This document shows positions 10,097 through 19,589 of a stretch of 23,840 bases of DNA, in pieces (position 1 is the first letter of the stretch; every line of letters starts with the position of its first letter). The notes under the pieces were generated by a model that worked only from the letters and a program-made list of their open reading frames with translations, had not been told where the DNA came from and ran no database searches. The stretch spans positions 250,958 to 274,797 of the forward strand of contig MNCI01017954.1 of the NCBI GenBank assembly GCA_015680685.1, written 5' to 3'. The translations under genes and the position numbers were made by a program. The stretch is from Gnetum montanum. Its lineage: Eukaryota; Streptophyta; Gnetopsida; Gnetales; Gnetaceae.

Positions 10097-10190
10097 CAAT
10101 AGTATCATGAATTTTCAAGAACGGGAGATCATGAATGAACTAACAATAGTATCATGAATTTTCAAGAATGGGAGATCATGAATGAACTAA
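10097..10190. repeat. 47-bp tandem duplication
   Basis: Two adjacent 47-bp units (10097-10143 and 10144-10190) start CAATAGTATCATGAATTTTC and end ATGAATGAACTAA. They differ at one base (ACGGG versus ATGGG). The second copy ends just before a splice-acceptor-like TGTGCAG at 10194-10200. Confidence 0.95.
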
Positions 10191-10200
10191 CCATGTGCAG

Positions 10201-12907
10201 GGGCATGAGCAAAGTTACGGCGGATGTTCACAAAGCAGTAGCAGCAGCAGCTTTCACGATAGTACTGGAGCAAGCGTCATATCAGAGAGTCATTGGCAGA
10301 TGCAGACGCAGACGCAAACGCAGACGCCGACGGGATCACAGGAAGCGGTACATGAACATGTCACAAAAGGTACCTTTAATGATGGAGGCATAGTTGAAGA
10401 CAAGGCCTTCCTTGGTAAAGTAACTTGCTTGAATTTCTTTTTTGTTTTTCCTCTCCCTCCCTTTTTTCATGTATCTAGTCGTGGGTTAAGTTGCTTTTAT
10501 CTTACGTTTCACCGTTAGGGTTAATCGATAGTTGTTAACCTATTAACTTATAATTTGTTATTAAAATGGAACCTGTACTTTAAATCTTTTCTACAGTAAT
10601 ACCTTTTAAAAGTTAACTCAGAATGTAGGTGACAGAAAACTAAAGTCCAAGTTCATTCTTGACTTTTCGCATTAGAAATATATTTTAAAGAATAATTTCT
10701 TTATTTAATTGTTAATAGAAAATAAATGTTAATTTTAGCCTAATATCATTTTCCCCTATGACAAGACTGGATTCAAAAAACAAAGAGACTGATATTTGCA
10801 AAAGCTTTAAACCTTAGGAAGCCTGCAAGAATTTGAATAGCTAAGGTAATTGTAAAAATTTTGAAGAATTAAAAAAGAAAAAGGCTAAGATTCGGATTGC
10901 TAAATAAAATGCAAACAATATTTTAAGATTTGAAGTAAAGTCTATGAGCCAATGTAACGACTTGAAATTGTTTCTCGTTATTGAAAAGACATACGTGCCC
11001 TTTATTCGATCCCTGAAGATGCCAAAGAACATAGATTTGAGCTCAAGGTGAAAAGTGAAAACGACATTTGAATTTGATTTGGAACCGTAAACGCCAGTAA
11101 AAAATTCTTATGCAAAATCGCGACTCATAGCAGCAACATTGTTATTAACGCGTTTGATGAGATTCAGTGCCGGATTTCACAAGTAGAGTTCTATGGAGTG
11201 CAACTTCATGCCCGTCACATGAGGGAAAAATTTAGCTGTAACTACCATACACAGCTGGTATGGAGAACTGTACTGGCCACTGTTCACGGCTGAATAAATA
11301 GCCCGGGTTAAGTCACAGGTTACATTGAACTGCAGCCGTGACAAGCAGTTTTGGGTGTCTGCTCATTATTTAATGCAGTCAATGCTTTATTTAATGCAGT
11401 CAATCCTTTAATTCCACGTAATCATTATTTAATGCAGTCAATGCTTTAATTCCACGAAATCAGGAAGAGAATTTTGAAATGGTATTTTTGAAAATATTTA
11501 CTATTCAAAACTGTAATTATTCATTTGAAAATTATGATGTAATTGGAAGCTACAACTAAAAACTATAGCAAACCGTGAAAATAAGCTGAGCTGCAAAAAC
11601 AGCGCTCCACGTGACTGGCCTATGAAGGTGTTTAAACATTTCTCCTCTCTTATCTGTATGTTTGTAGAGATACAAGGTGTAGCCAGTTAAAGTTGAAGTT
11701 TCTTCTCCTCAAATCCAAGTCAAAATACGTTTAAGCAATTCACATTAAACAAAAGAGGAATCACTAATGGTTCTACATACTCTTGGTTATATCTATTTTT
11801 AATTTTCAGGGGTGGCTATTCTCTCCGTCTTGTCTTTTTCTTGCATCCCCTTGTCCTAGTTGTCCAGCATTGTGCAAGTCAAGAAATCAGCCAAAAATAT
11901 GGAGCCAAGAAAGCATCAGTCACCCACAAAACGCCTACGCCTACCAAGTTCAATTTAGTGGTCAATCTACAGGTCAGCTGCATTGACTTTGCATGCAAGG
12001 CTTTTGTTCTTATATCATTATAGAACTCATAATCCTGAACCTCAAACACCCTTTATGTTTATATAATTAAATATATCATTCACTAAAGGACTAACTCCTA
12101 AAGTTTCGTATACATACTTGATAAATCCCATTTACCGAATTTTTGCAAACCTTACGCGCTTAAGTTGTCGCTTTCAACATGGTTGTTGCTGCTACTTGCA
12201 ATGACAGCGCAGGGGGCCCACCACCATGATGCTACTTGCGCAGCCACTAGACTTTGTCCGTTACGGCGGTCGCTGATTTTGCCATTAACAAAATAAGTCA
12301 TTATTCTAACATCCATTTGACTTACGGTTCAAACCACGAGCTAATGCAGTCCGGCCTGAAATTATTGAATTCAGAAACAAGTGGCTCTCGACCCTGCTGC
12401 AAGTGGCACAAAGTGAGCAAAAACTGTAACCCAGTATTTCAACGCAGTTAGGATTATGGGCAGCCACGTCATGAGACGTGGTCATTAGAGACGGAATATT
12501 TCTTGAGTGAAGCAGTCAATGGCAAGCAGAAAGCCACAGAATCCAGCCACAGAGGCGGCTGACGTAGCCTCCTAGCAGAATTAGAGCATTAGTAGACTAG
12601 TACAAGAAACAAGAAATTAAAGAAAATAAATTCCCAAGCAGCAGAATTGGACTGTATCATGCATGATACGGCTGTTCTGCACGAAAGGATCAAGATTGAT
12701 GGTAGAAGACGAGGAGCAAGCACTCAGGCATTTGGGATTCCGTTGCTTCCTATTCCCCACCAAACTAAGTTTGAAACAATGCGCGTGGTTTTTGGTCACT
12801 CTGCATTCAGTTTATTTGCGCGACAGCTGCTGCTCTGTCTCTCATCTTTTCCAGGATCGGAGACCCAGTCAGGCACCGCAACCAATAATTCTTCCCATCA
12901 GACTTAA
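10201..12907 (+). CDS. Candidate three-exon plant gene or gene fragment, product unknown
   Basis: Three segments fit together as exons. Exon a, 10201-10414, follows TGTGCAG and ends at a GTAAAG donor; it is Ser/Gln/Thr-rich (SQSSSSSSFHDST, HWQMQTQTQTQTPTGS). Exon b, 11868-11972, follows a long pyrimidine tract and TCCAG and ends at a GTCAGC donor; it contains NAYAYQVQFSGQST. Exon c, 12855-12907, follows CTCATCTTTTCCAG and ends with TAA; it encodes ETQSGTATNNSSHQT. Splice phases agree (0, 1, 1) and the joined frame stays open for about 124 codons. The composition suits a disordered part of a nuclear regulator, but I recognise no DNA-binding or catalytic domain. No start exon was found; the upstream sequence is AT-rich with transposon remains. 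It may be a truncated gene or a chance arrangement. Confidence 0.35.
11363..11457. repeat. Short tandem/interspersed repeat of TTTAATGCAGTCAAT
   Basis: Three copies of ATTTAATGCAGTCAAT(G/C)CTTT, at about 11368, 11389 and 11427. Two of them continue into AATTCCACG(T/A)AA, and the first and third are preceded by TCATT. The layout suggests two overlapping duplications of 21 and about 40 bp. It lies inside the first proposed intron. Confidence 0.85.
11608..11613. promoter_or_regulatory. G-box CACGTG
   Basis: Canonical palindromic G-box within CTCCACGTGACTGG, a bHLH/bZIP site by known specificity. With no active promoter assigned here, its role is unknown. Confidence 0.3.
12465..12482. promoter_or_regulatory. 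18-bp dyad with two ACGT cores (CCACGTC-ATGA-GACGTGG)
   Basis: A perfect 7-bp inverted repeat with a 4-bp spacer. Each arm carries an ACGT core of the kind bound by plant bZIP proteins. It lies about 1.2 kb upstream of the pectinesterase start and inside the proposed second intron of the candidate gene. Confidence 0.4.
12654..12669. promoter_or_regulatory. 16-bp perfect palindrome with RY core CATGCATG
   Basis: GTATCATGCATGATAC is a perfect palindrome. Its centre, CATGCATG, is the RY motif recognised by B3-domain proteins of the ABI3/FUS3 type in seed promoters. It lies about 1 kb upstream of the pectinesterase ATG. Any function is inferred. Confidence 0.35.
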
Positions 12908-13609
12908 AGTAATCGGTGTGGTGTGGATTTAGATGTGATTAAGAAACTGGAAAAGGAAGCGAATGCAACAGCAGGAATGAAATGGCGGTGGTTAGATTGG
13001 ATGCGGGTGGGTGCGTGTTCAACTCCCGAAGAAAGAAAGATTCAATGACGAAACGGAAAGTAATGAAAATCGACCCAACAGCGCAGGGCAGCCCATGTGC
13101 AGGGAGGCAGGCACTATTCTCGCCGGCCAGTACAATGGACTATTGTGAACAACCCATGCCCCTGTATGGCCAAAACCTGCCTCCTGAAGAAATCCTCTTA
13201 CCTGTTTCTGCTTTTTTTCTTTTGAATCCCAGATTGGCCAGTTTCCCGAATCCTGGTATTTGCGGTAAAGGTTCGGGGCCTACGCACCCACGATTTGAAA
13301 TTCATTGCTTGATTTCTAGTTTGTACCTTTCTTCACCGTGTCCGGACCTGCGAGTCAGTGCATCCGCCTGTGCCTCCTTCGCTGCACTTTCCTGTGCCTG
13401 CGATTACGCGTTTTTCTTGGCTGCATTGCACTGCACTGTTACATTTTTTCACGTTTCTTCACCAACATATCCCATGGAAGTGGATCTAAATATTCTCCAT
13501 GTCGTGACGGTGGCGCCCTCGCTGGCTCCGCTCCAGCTTTTCAACGACATTGATACAGGCCGCTGGATAACCCGTTCCGGTTGCTCATTCTTTCTTCCGC
13601 TCCTGTGCC
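12908..13609 (+). promoter_or_regulatory. Upstream region of the pectinesterase gene
   Basis: This stretch is more GC-rich than the transposon flanks. I see no convincing gene: the open frame 12982-13614 has no family motif, no codon pattern I trust, and ends at the TATA box. It probably includes the proximal promoter; no individual element other than the TATA box can be supported. Confidence 0.4.
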
Positions 13610-13617
13610 TATAAATA
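13610..13617 (+). promoter_or_regulatory. TATA box of the pectinesterase gene
   Basis: TATAAATA lies 78 bp upstream of the ATG, between two pyrimidine-rich stretches. A start of transcription about 30 bp downstream (near 13640-13650) would give a 5' leader of about 50 nt. Confidence 0.7.
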
Positions 13618-13694
13618 CCAACCCTCTCTACGCCATCCACGTATATCCAATACATCCTATCTGCAACTCACTCCAAGATATTCTTTGAGCAATA

Positions 13695-14664
13695 ATGGCG
13701 GATACTGCAAAAGCCTTGTGGGTTCTGTTCTTTCTTTTGCTCGCGGCTGCGGGTTCGAGCCAGCAGGAGTACTTCCCGGCGCACGAGGCACCGCTGAGGT
13801 CCGCCTGCGACGGGACACTGTATCCGCAGTTCTGTGTCTCGGCCATCAAATCGTCCAAGCCAGGCACGTCCTGGCTGCAGGGCAAGGGGGCCCTGGATTT
13901 CAGCAAAATTTCGCTGGATCTGAGCATCAAGGAGGCCAGGAAGGTGTTCAAACTGGTGGCCAAGCTGGGCCGCCTGGCTCGAAAACTGCAGCAGCGCTAC
14001 GCCGTGGACGACTGCATGCAGCTCTTCGAAATCACGCTGTCGCAGCTCTCGGACGCATTTTCCGACGTCGGGAACGCCGGCAACGGCAGCTCCCTGAAAT
14101 GGCGCCAGGCCGACGACGTACAGACGTGGCTGAGCGCGGCCATGACGAATCAGCAAACGTGCGTGCAGAGTCTGCAAGAATCCAAGAGCAGAGCTCTGCA
14201 GCTCACGCTCAGTACCAGTCTCGGAAACGTGACCAGGACTCTGAGCACTTCGCTCGCGCTCGTCAACAACATCACCGTCGTCGGGAAACCACGCCGCGGC
14301 GGTGCTACGAAACCACCGTCGTCCGGACGGAAATTGCTTTCCGACGATGATGTGCCCGAGTGGCTTTCTGTGAAGCAGCGACGATTGCTTCAGCAGGATG
14401 GTGGTAATATTTCTGCGGATGTGACTGTGGCTCAGGATGGTAGCGGCAATTTCAGTACCATTACTGATGCTATCAATGCCGCGCCTAATAGGAGCGAGAA
14501 TGTGCATAAAATCCATGTTACGGCGGGAATTTACCAGGAATACATTGCGGTTGCAAGTAACAAGAAGAATATTATGCTCATCGGCGATGGAGCCAATGTT
14601 ACTGTTATCACTGGCAACCGCAGCGTCTTCAGCAATTTCACTACGTTCCGCTCTGCCACCTTCG
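13695..14664 (+). CDS. Pectinesterase with N-terminal inhibitor (PMEI) domain, exon 1
   Basis: Exon 1 of a type I (PMEI-containing) pectin methylesterase, which removes methyl esters from homogalacturonan in the cell wall. The whole protein is 551 residues over two exons, a normal length for the family. The ATG sits in a good plant context (AATAATGGCG). Residues 1-22 are a hydrophobic signal peptide (LWVLFFLLLAAAG). About 30-190 is the PMEI domain, with the four expected Cys at 38, 47, 107 and 156. Two basic processing motifs, RKLL (212-215) and RRLL (229-232), lie in the linker where Golgi subtilases release the mature enzyme. The catalytic domain begins near 240, with GIYQE at 278-282. Several N-glycosylation sequons are present (for example N178, N192, N301 and N314). 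The exon ends TTCG/GTATGT, phase 1, inside the conserved SATFAAVGQG region. Confidence 0.95.
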
Positions 14665-15476
14665 GTATGTATGTAGATTACTAGATTCTCGTGTTTTTTG
14701 GTTTCTTTCGGCATTGTCTTTTTGTGTTGTTATTGACGCTGCAAGCTTCTTGCTGTCTTGGGTTCTTTTGCTTATGTCGCGGCTTTCTCAGAGGCTGCTT
14801 CTGCAGACCCTTGATTTCGTATTCGTGATTTTTGTGCTTCTTTACATGGGATTCTTCGTCTGGCTTTCATCGAGTTTTCAACTTTTCCATTATAAATTAT
14901 GAATGCTCACCTGCTGTAACGTGTTCTTTAAAGTTTTTCACGGGATTCCTGTTTTATCTTTTGGTTTCTTCTTGCACATTTTCCCATTGCCAGCATGTTA
15001 GCCTTCCATGAATTGAACTTGCAATCCATGCGCTGCTTCTGGCGTTGTTCTTGTCGCTGCCCAAACGCAGTAACGAAGTTCTTGCAAGCTGCTGCAACAA
15101 ACTTTGCGTCTTTCTTTCTCATACCTGTTTCCACTGGTCGGCCTTGAGCTCCGTCGTCACCGACGCCGTAACGAACCTGCCTGCAAGCCATAAACTTCTC
15201 ATTATTTATTGCCAGATTGCCGTCCCGAACACTACTTGCATTCCATCTGTTTTTCAGTCTTTTACTTCTTTTTCAGTGGGTTTCACATTCATGTATATCT
15301 TCAACCAAACCTACTCCGTTGCTTCACCCTAACCATGGTTCTTGGTGGGTTCCAAGCCTATCGAAGTGGCAGATCCCCANACAAGCCTATGGAAGTGGCA
15401 GATCCCCATGTTTGAAGCATAGCATAATTTGACAATTGCAGCACTGATCTGACTTGTGCACTGATATGTTCTGCAG
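14665..15476 (+). other. Intron of the pectinesterase gene (812 bp)
   Basis: Donor GTATGT at 14665, acceptor TGTTCTGCAG ending at 15476. Joining TTC-G to CT-GCG-GTG restores SATFAAVGQGFMARD, the invariant family sequence, so both borders are firm. The intron is T-rich and contains no gene. Near its 3' end is a 27-bp duplication around a single N (15353-15408). Confidence 0.95.
15353..15408. repeat. 27-bp direct repeat on either side of a single N (probable assembly join)
   Basis: Units 15353-15379 and 15382-15408 start CAAGCCTAT and end GTGGCAGATCCCCA. They differ at one base (CGAAG versus GGAAG) and are separated by N (15380) and one base. The pattern fits two contig ends whose overlap was not collapsed. 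It does not touch coding sequence. Confidence 0.85.
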
Positions 15477-16162
15477 CTGCGGTGGGACAGGGATTCATGG
15501 CGAGGGACATAACATTCGAGAACACGGCGGGGCCGGAGAATCATCAGGCAGTGGCTCTGCGTGTGGGCTCGGATCTGTCGGCCTTCTACCGTTGCGCGTT
15601 CAAGGGTTACCAGGACACTCTGTACGCCCACTCTCTCCGTCAATTCTACCGCGAATGTGACATCTACGGCACCGTCGACTTCATATTCGGGAACGCGGCA
15701 GCGGTGTTCCAGAACTGCAATCTGTACGCCAGAAAACCGCTGCCCAGCCAGACGGACCTGTACACGGCGCAGGGGCGAGACGACCCGAACCAGAACACGG
15801 GAATTTCGATCCAGAAATGCAGTCTCACGCTGGATCCTGCTCTCAATTCCACCGACAGGGGAAGCTTCCAGGTCTTTCTGGGTCGCCCCTGGCGCAACTA
15901 TTCACGGACGGTCGTGATGCAGTCCTTCATCGATGACGTGGTGGATCCGACGGGCTGGCAGCCGTGGTCCGGAGATCAGGGCCTCGCTACGCTCTACTAC
16001 GGTGAATACATGAATTCTGGCCCGGGCGCCGGAACCGCGAAACGCGTCACCTGGCCTGGCTACCACGTCATGAACATCTCCGACGCCGTGAATTTCACCG
16101 TCGCCAACTTCATCGCCGGTGATTCCTGGATCCAATCCGTGCCCGTTGATGTAGGACTCTGA
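15477..16162 (+). CDS. Pectinesterase, exon 2 (catalytic domain)
   Basis: Residues 324 (split codon) to 551, stop TGA at 16160-16162. All catalytic landmarks of carbohydrate esterase family 8 are present: QAVALR (Q347), GYQDTLY (D370, the acid/base Asp), DFIFGNAAAVFQNC (D391, the nucleophile) and LGRPW (R460 binds the substrate). The remaining conserved blocks, GQGFMARDITFENTAG, QFYRECDIYGTVDFIFG, YYGEYMNSGPGA and the FIAGDSWI end, are also intact, so the enzyme should be active once the PMEI part is removed. By family knowledge it acts outside the cell on pectin, releasing methanol and free carboxylates; its expression pattern cannot be read from the sequence. Both exons are much more GC-rich than their surroundings. 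No frameshift or missing residue was seen. Confidence 0.96.
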
Positions 16163-16400
16163 TATTTCTTTCCTTCTTTCTTTCTGTGTGTTCCCCTTAT
16201 AATTTCTCAACCCCCGAGTCTTTATATAATTTTGTAAATCTGCCGACGGATTGGCCATGAACAGGCGAAGCATCCATGGTCAGTCGTTGATTGGGTTGGT
16301 CGTAGAGTTCGTTTGAGTCTCCATTAATTTGGCTTCTTGTATATACACGGTGCCATGCTGAATAATGAGAAATTATTGCTCAAATTGATATTTGAACGAA
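16163..16400 (+). other. 3' untranslated region and likely polyadenylation area of the pectinesterase gene
   Basis: A T-rich 3' flank follows the stop. TTTGTAAAT (about 16231) and TGAATAATGAG (about 16358-16368) are plausible plant far- and near-upstream polyadenylation elements. The exact end of the transcript cannot be set from sequence alone. Confidence 0.45.
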
Positions 16401-17931
16401 CATTTATTGACATCTTCTTTGTGCGTAACAGTTTTAGAATTTTTTTTGCTTGTTTTAATCATCATCATAAACTTATCCTGGGGATTTTTGTTAAATCCTT
16501 AACCTAAATTTTTACTTGCATTTATTATGTGTTTTTATATTTATGGTCTATAGCACTTTAAAAGTTTTCTTTTGAATCAAGACATTTTTTTTCTTAAAAT
16601 GTTTACCCCAAAACATATATAGTTAAATCAGCATTGTTCATAGACTTGAACCTACATAACTTTCAACCTACATAACTTTCAACTTTCAATTTTTAAATCA
16701 AGAATCTTACCATTAAAATCATTGCAATCATTCTAACTTTGACAGTAAAATAGAGTTTCAGTTACATGGACTCTTTTTTTTTACCATTCACTAAAAACAA
16801 CTATCCAAATGAGATTTGGCATAATCTTACCAGTAAGACACCATCTCATCGTTACCGTACAAGATTCTTAAAGTGATGCCCACTACAAGGTATATTGCCA
16901 ACATCGTGGAAGTCTTTCTCGCAGTATAATTGAGGCGCAGTTTTTCTACGAAACAGGAAATTTCTAGAACAACTTTCCTTCGTTGAAAATTTGTTAACAA
17001 CTTTAATCCCTACTTACCGTTAAAACATCCGGGTGCTCGGCGCTGTAGACCAGCTATTGCGCGGTTCCTTTAAGGATAAGCATGAAAAGCAATGATACCG
17101 ATATTATCGTTATTTCAATGAAGGTTGCATACCAAAGTAGAAAGTCGAAAATCATGATTCTGGCGACCTTTTTAAGCCTGACTTGGCTGTAATTTAATTA
17201 CGCAATCAAAGTAAACGAATTCTTTGTTGTATTGTGTTGGGGGGTTGCTTTCGTAGTGAATGCGCTGCCTTGCCCAGCTCAGCTATCCCTTTCGTTTGGC
17301 TGTTTCGGTTCCGTTCTATCCATGGATTCCATGACATCATCTTAGATTATTGTTAATTATTGCACTATCCTTCTCAATGGTATCCAATGCTTCCATCCAT
17401 TAACAACACAAGAAAAATGGATACAATACCAGTGCGATTTGACCATTCTAACGAAGCACTAAAGTGTCAACGTCCTTGGAACGATAAAATTATTTGTTGG
17501 CAGCCTCCCAGCTTTAGCTTCATTTTAATTATCCGTCGCATCACATGAACATGAGCGTACGTGCAGGGAGGAGTTTCCAAAATATCTTTCCTTCTTTGCA
17601 CGTGGTTGTTGACTCCTTCTCGTCCTCCTTGAGGAGTGCCGACGCAAGTTGCCACGTTGTTATGATTAAGAGCGTCCATTCTTACAGCAGTTCCACGTTG
17701 GGACGTCAAAATAAATGATTGCCCGCTTCCACAAGTCATCCATCCATTGGATTGTTTGTTAAATCAGTAGTTTGCCTTTTTTGCTTTTACCTACCGTCAT
17801 GATTCATTAATGACCCCTCTTAACCGGTGGTGTTTCTCATTTTCCAGCAACGAGACATATGACAGACGCATATGCGCATGTTTTATAAGTGCATCCCAAG
17901 CTTTCACGAGAATAATGTTCAAAAGAAAAAC
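16401..17931. other. AT-rich intergenic region; no gene seen
   Basis: No coding region, RNA gene or transposon domain could be supported. It contains a 16-bp tandem duplication and a tRNA-like segment (listed separately). Isolated ACGT words (GCGTACGTGC, GCACGTGG, about 17556-17604) and TTGAC words occur at about 17.5-17.65 kb but define no promoter. Confidence 0.5.
16645..16725 (-). repeat. Possible SINE or tRNA-like relic
   Basis: On the minus strand, AATGGTAAGATTCTTGA resembles a pol III A box and, further on, GTAGGTTCAAGTC resembles a B box (consensus GGTTCGANTCC), the arrangement of tRNA-derived SINEs. The region between them is expanded by a 16-bp tandem duplication (CCTACATAACTTTCAA, plus strand 16651-16666 and 16667-16682). 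No tRNA fold or poly-A tail can be shown. Confidence 0.25.
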
Positions 17932-17947
17932 TATATATATATATATA
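17932..17947. repeat. (TA)n microsatellite
   Basis: Eight TA units. Confidence 0.9.
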
Positions 17948-19024
17948 GAGTAAAGAGCATTTAGATTCATATACAATACTACTTTTTGAATTATAGAACT
18001 TGTGGACAAGGAGCGAAAGAATTTTACATTCTAAGTAACTTTAATTCACTTTTACTTTTTTAATCCCATCTTCATCTTTGAACATTCTTTTGACTAGATT
18101 AGATTTATTTAGAAGGGCATTGTATAGAATGCAGAGACTAAATTCAACTAAGAAAATATTTGGAAATAGATATGGGGTTGAGGAAGCAAAAATAAATTGA
18201 ATTTACCTCAAACAAAAAATTCCTTTGTTCCCTATCCACAAGTTTCATCAAACATTACTCTTCTTCCTCACACAATGGTCATGTATGATATAAATCCTCA
18301 TAGCCAAACTACATGGTATATGTTATAACCTAATTATTCCAAATAGCATTATGTCATAGGAAATTACGAATTAGAATCAAAATTTTTGTTATCTTTTAAA
18401 ATCTAATTAATAATTAAAGCACTAGTTCAATAGTTATAGAAACTATGTTACATAACATTGTGTAAATGGAATAGGTCATGAGTTCAAAGTTACATGTGAA
18501 AAAATTAAACAACATAACAAAGGAAGAAATAGAGACTAACAATGCAATTAATAAATCAAGAAGAGGAAGACCATTTTTTATTTAGAATAACAACATACTA
18601 TTTGTTTTACAATAGAAGAATCTATGTGTATAAAAAAAAAACAAAAGACATACATCATCTATTTTTCATTAAACTTAACAAAACATCTCTCTTCGGTAAG
18701 CCTATATTGAAGATTTTTCACTACTAAAATTTTCCTATATTGCTACAAAGAAAAAGATAGATGAGTCTTTAAAGAATCAATAGTCTTCCCCTTGGCTAAC
18801 ACCATAAAAGTCATACTTGTTATTTTTTTAGATTCCACATCAATAAATGATATATCTAATGTCATTCATTGTGATTTATGAATTGTTACTATCCATGCCA
18901 AACATAAGGGTATCTATCAAGATCCTCCTCTAATGATTGGAATAATAGACATGTTGAGAATTATACTTCTCAAGCGGACAACTAAGATAAGTTGGCCCTA
19001 CATTTGGTTAACATGATAGAGTGG
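17948..19024. other. AT-rich intergenic region; no gene seen
   Basis: Low-complexity AT-rich DNA with no recognisable coding or RNA feature. At 18415-18500 a TAGTTCAATAGTTATAGAAAC word followed by GTCATGAGTTCAAAGTT is weakly like the A and B boxes of a tRNA-derived SINE. This is too weak for a separate call. Sequence just before 19025 may belong to the LINE relic but shows no motif. Confidence 0.5.
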
Positions 19025-19589
19025 GTCAAAGGACAAATTTCCCAAGTGCTAGGCATTTTGCTTGGGACTATTCCAGATTCCTATTTAGGAATGCTGATTT
19101 TCAAGTGGAATTGATGCCAAATGTGGATTGCTCTAGTGCAGAAGATGCAGAAGAAAACAAACCACTAGAGTAATTGATTTTTGTCCAAAAATGGTAAGAT
19201 TTTATTGGCATCAACAGTTCTTATGGAAACGGCGTGATTCATGGTTTCTATGGCCTCTTCTCCTATTGGAATTATTCATAAAATACACCAGATTGTAAGA
19301 CATTTTGTGTGGTCTGGGGGTAAGGGAAAAACTAAACTCCACTTGGTATGCTAGGCAAGTATGTACAGTGAAACCAAAGACTATAGGTGGAATAGGTTTG
19401 TTGTTCTTCAATGATGAAATTATGCTTGGAATGCAAAGGCTTGTGAATAGGATAATGGCATAAGGGGATGGTTAGGAGCAATGGATTATGATTGTGCAAC
19501 AGAAATATCAGCTTTGGGAGCTTGACCCAAGAGGGCCATAGTTATGAAGGGCATTGTGCAAACATGAAAGTGAGATGTGGGAGAGAGAT
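19025..19589 (+). pseudogene. LINE (non-LTR retrotransposon) reverse-transcriptase C-terminal relic
   Basis: The conceptual translation follows the tail of plant L1-type reverse transcriptase in order: GILLGTIPDSYLGM, VQKMQKK, FLSKNGKILLASTVLM, IGIIHKIHQIVRHFVWSGG, KTKLHLVC, then, after one frame change near 19370, KPKTIGGIGLLFFNDEIMLGMQRLVNR, and finally a zf-RVT-like Trp-rich stretch (EQWIMIV, KYQLWELDPRGP, HESEMWERD). At least six in-frame stops and one frameshift make it dead. The translation runs right up to 19589, where the LTR of element C begins, so the LINE was already there when that element inserted. The 5' part is missing. Confidence 0.7.

Noticed and set aside
10154-10393. 79-codon Arg-rich open frame
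   Set aside because: It overlaps the candidate exon in another frame; the Arg run comes from reading the CAGACG repeat (Gln-Thr in the candidate frame) out of frame.
12982-13614. 210-codon plus-strand open frame
   Set aside because: It lies in the pectinesterase promoter region, ends at the TATA box, and has no domain or credible conservation signal. Transcript data could change this.
13668-14714. 348-codon minus-strand open frame
   Set aside because: It lies antisense to pectinesterase exon 1, is open because of GC-rich codon use there, and has no family motif.
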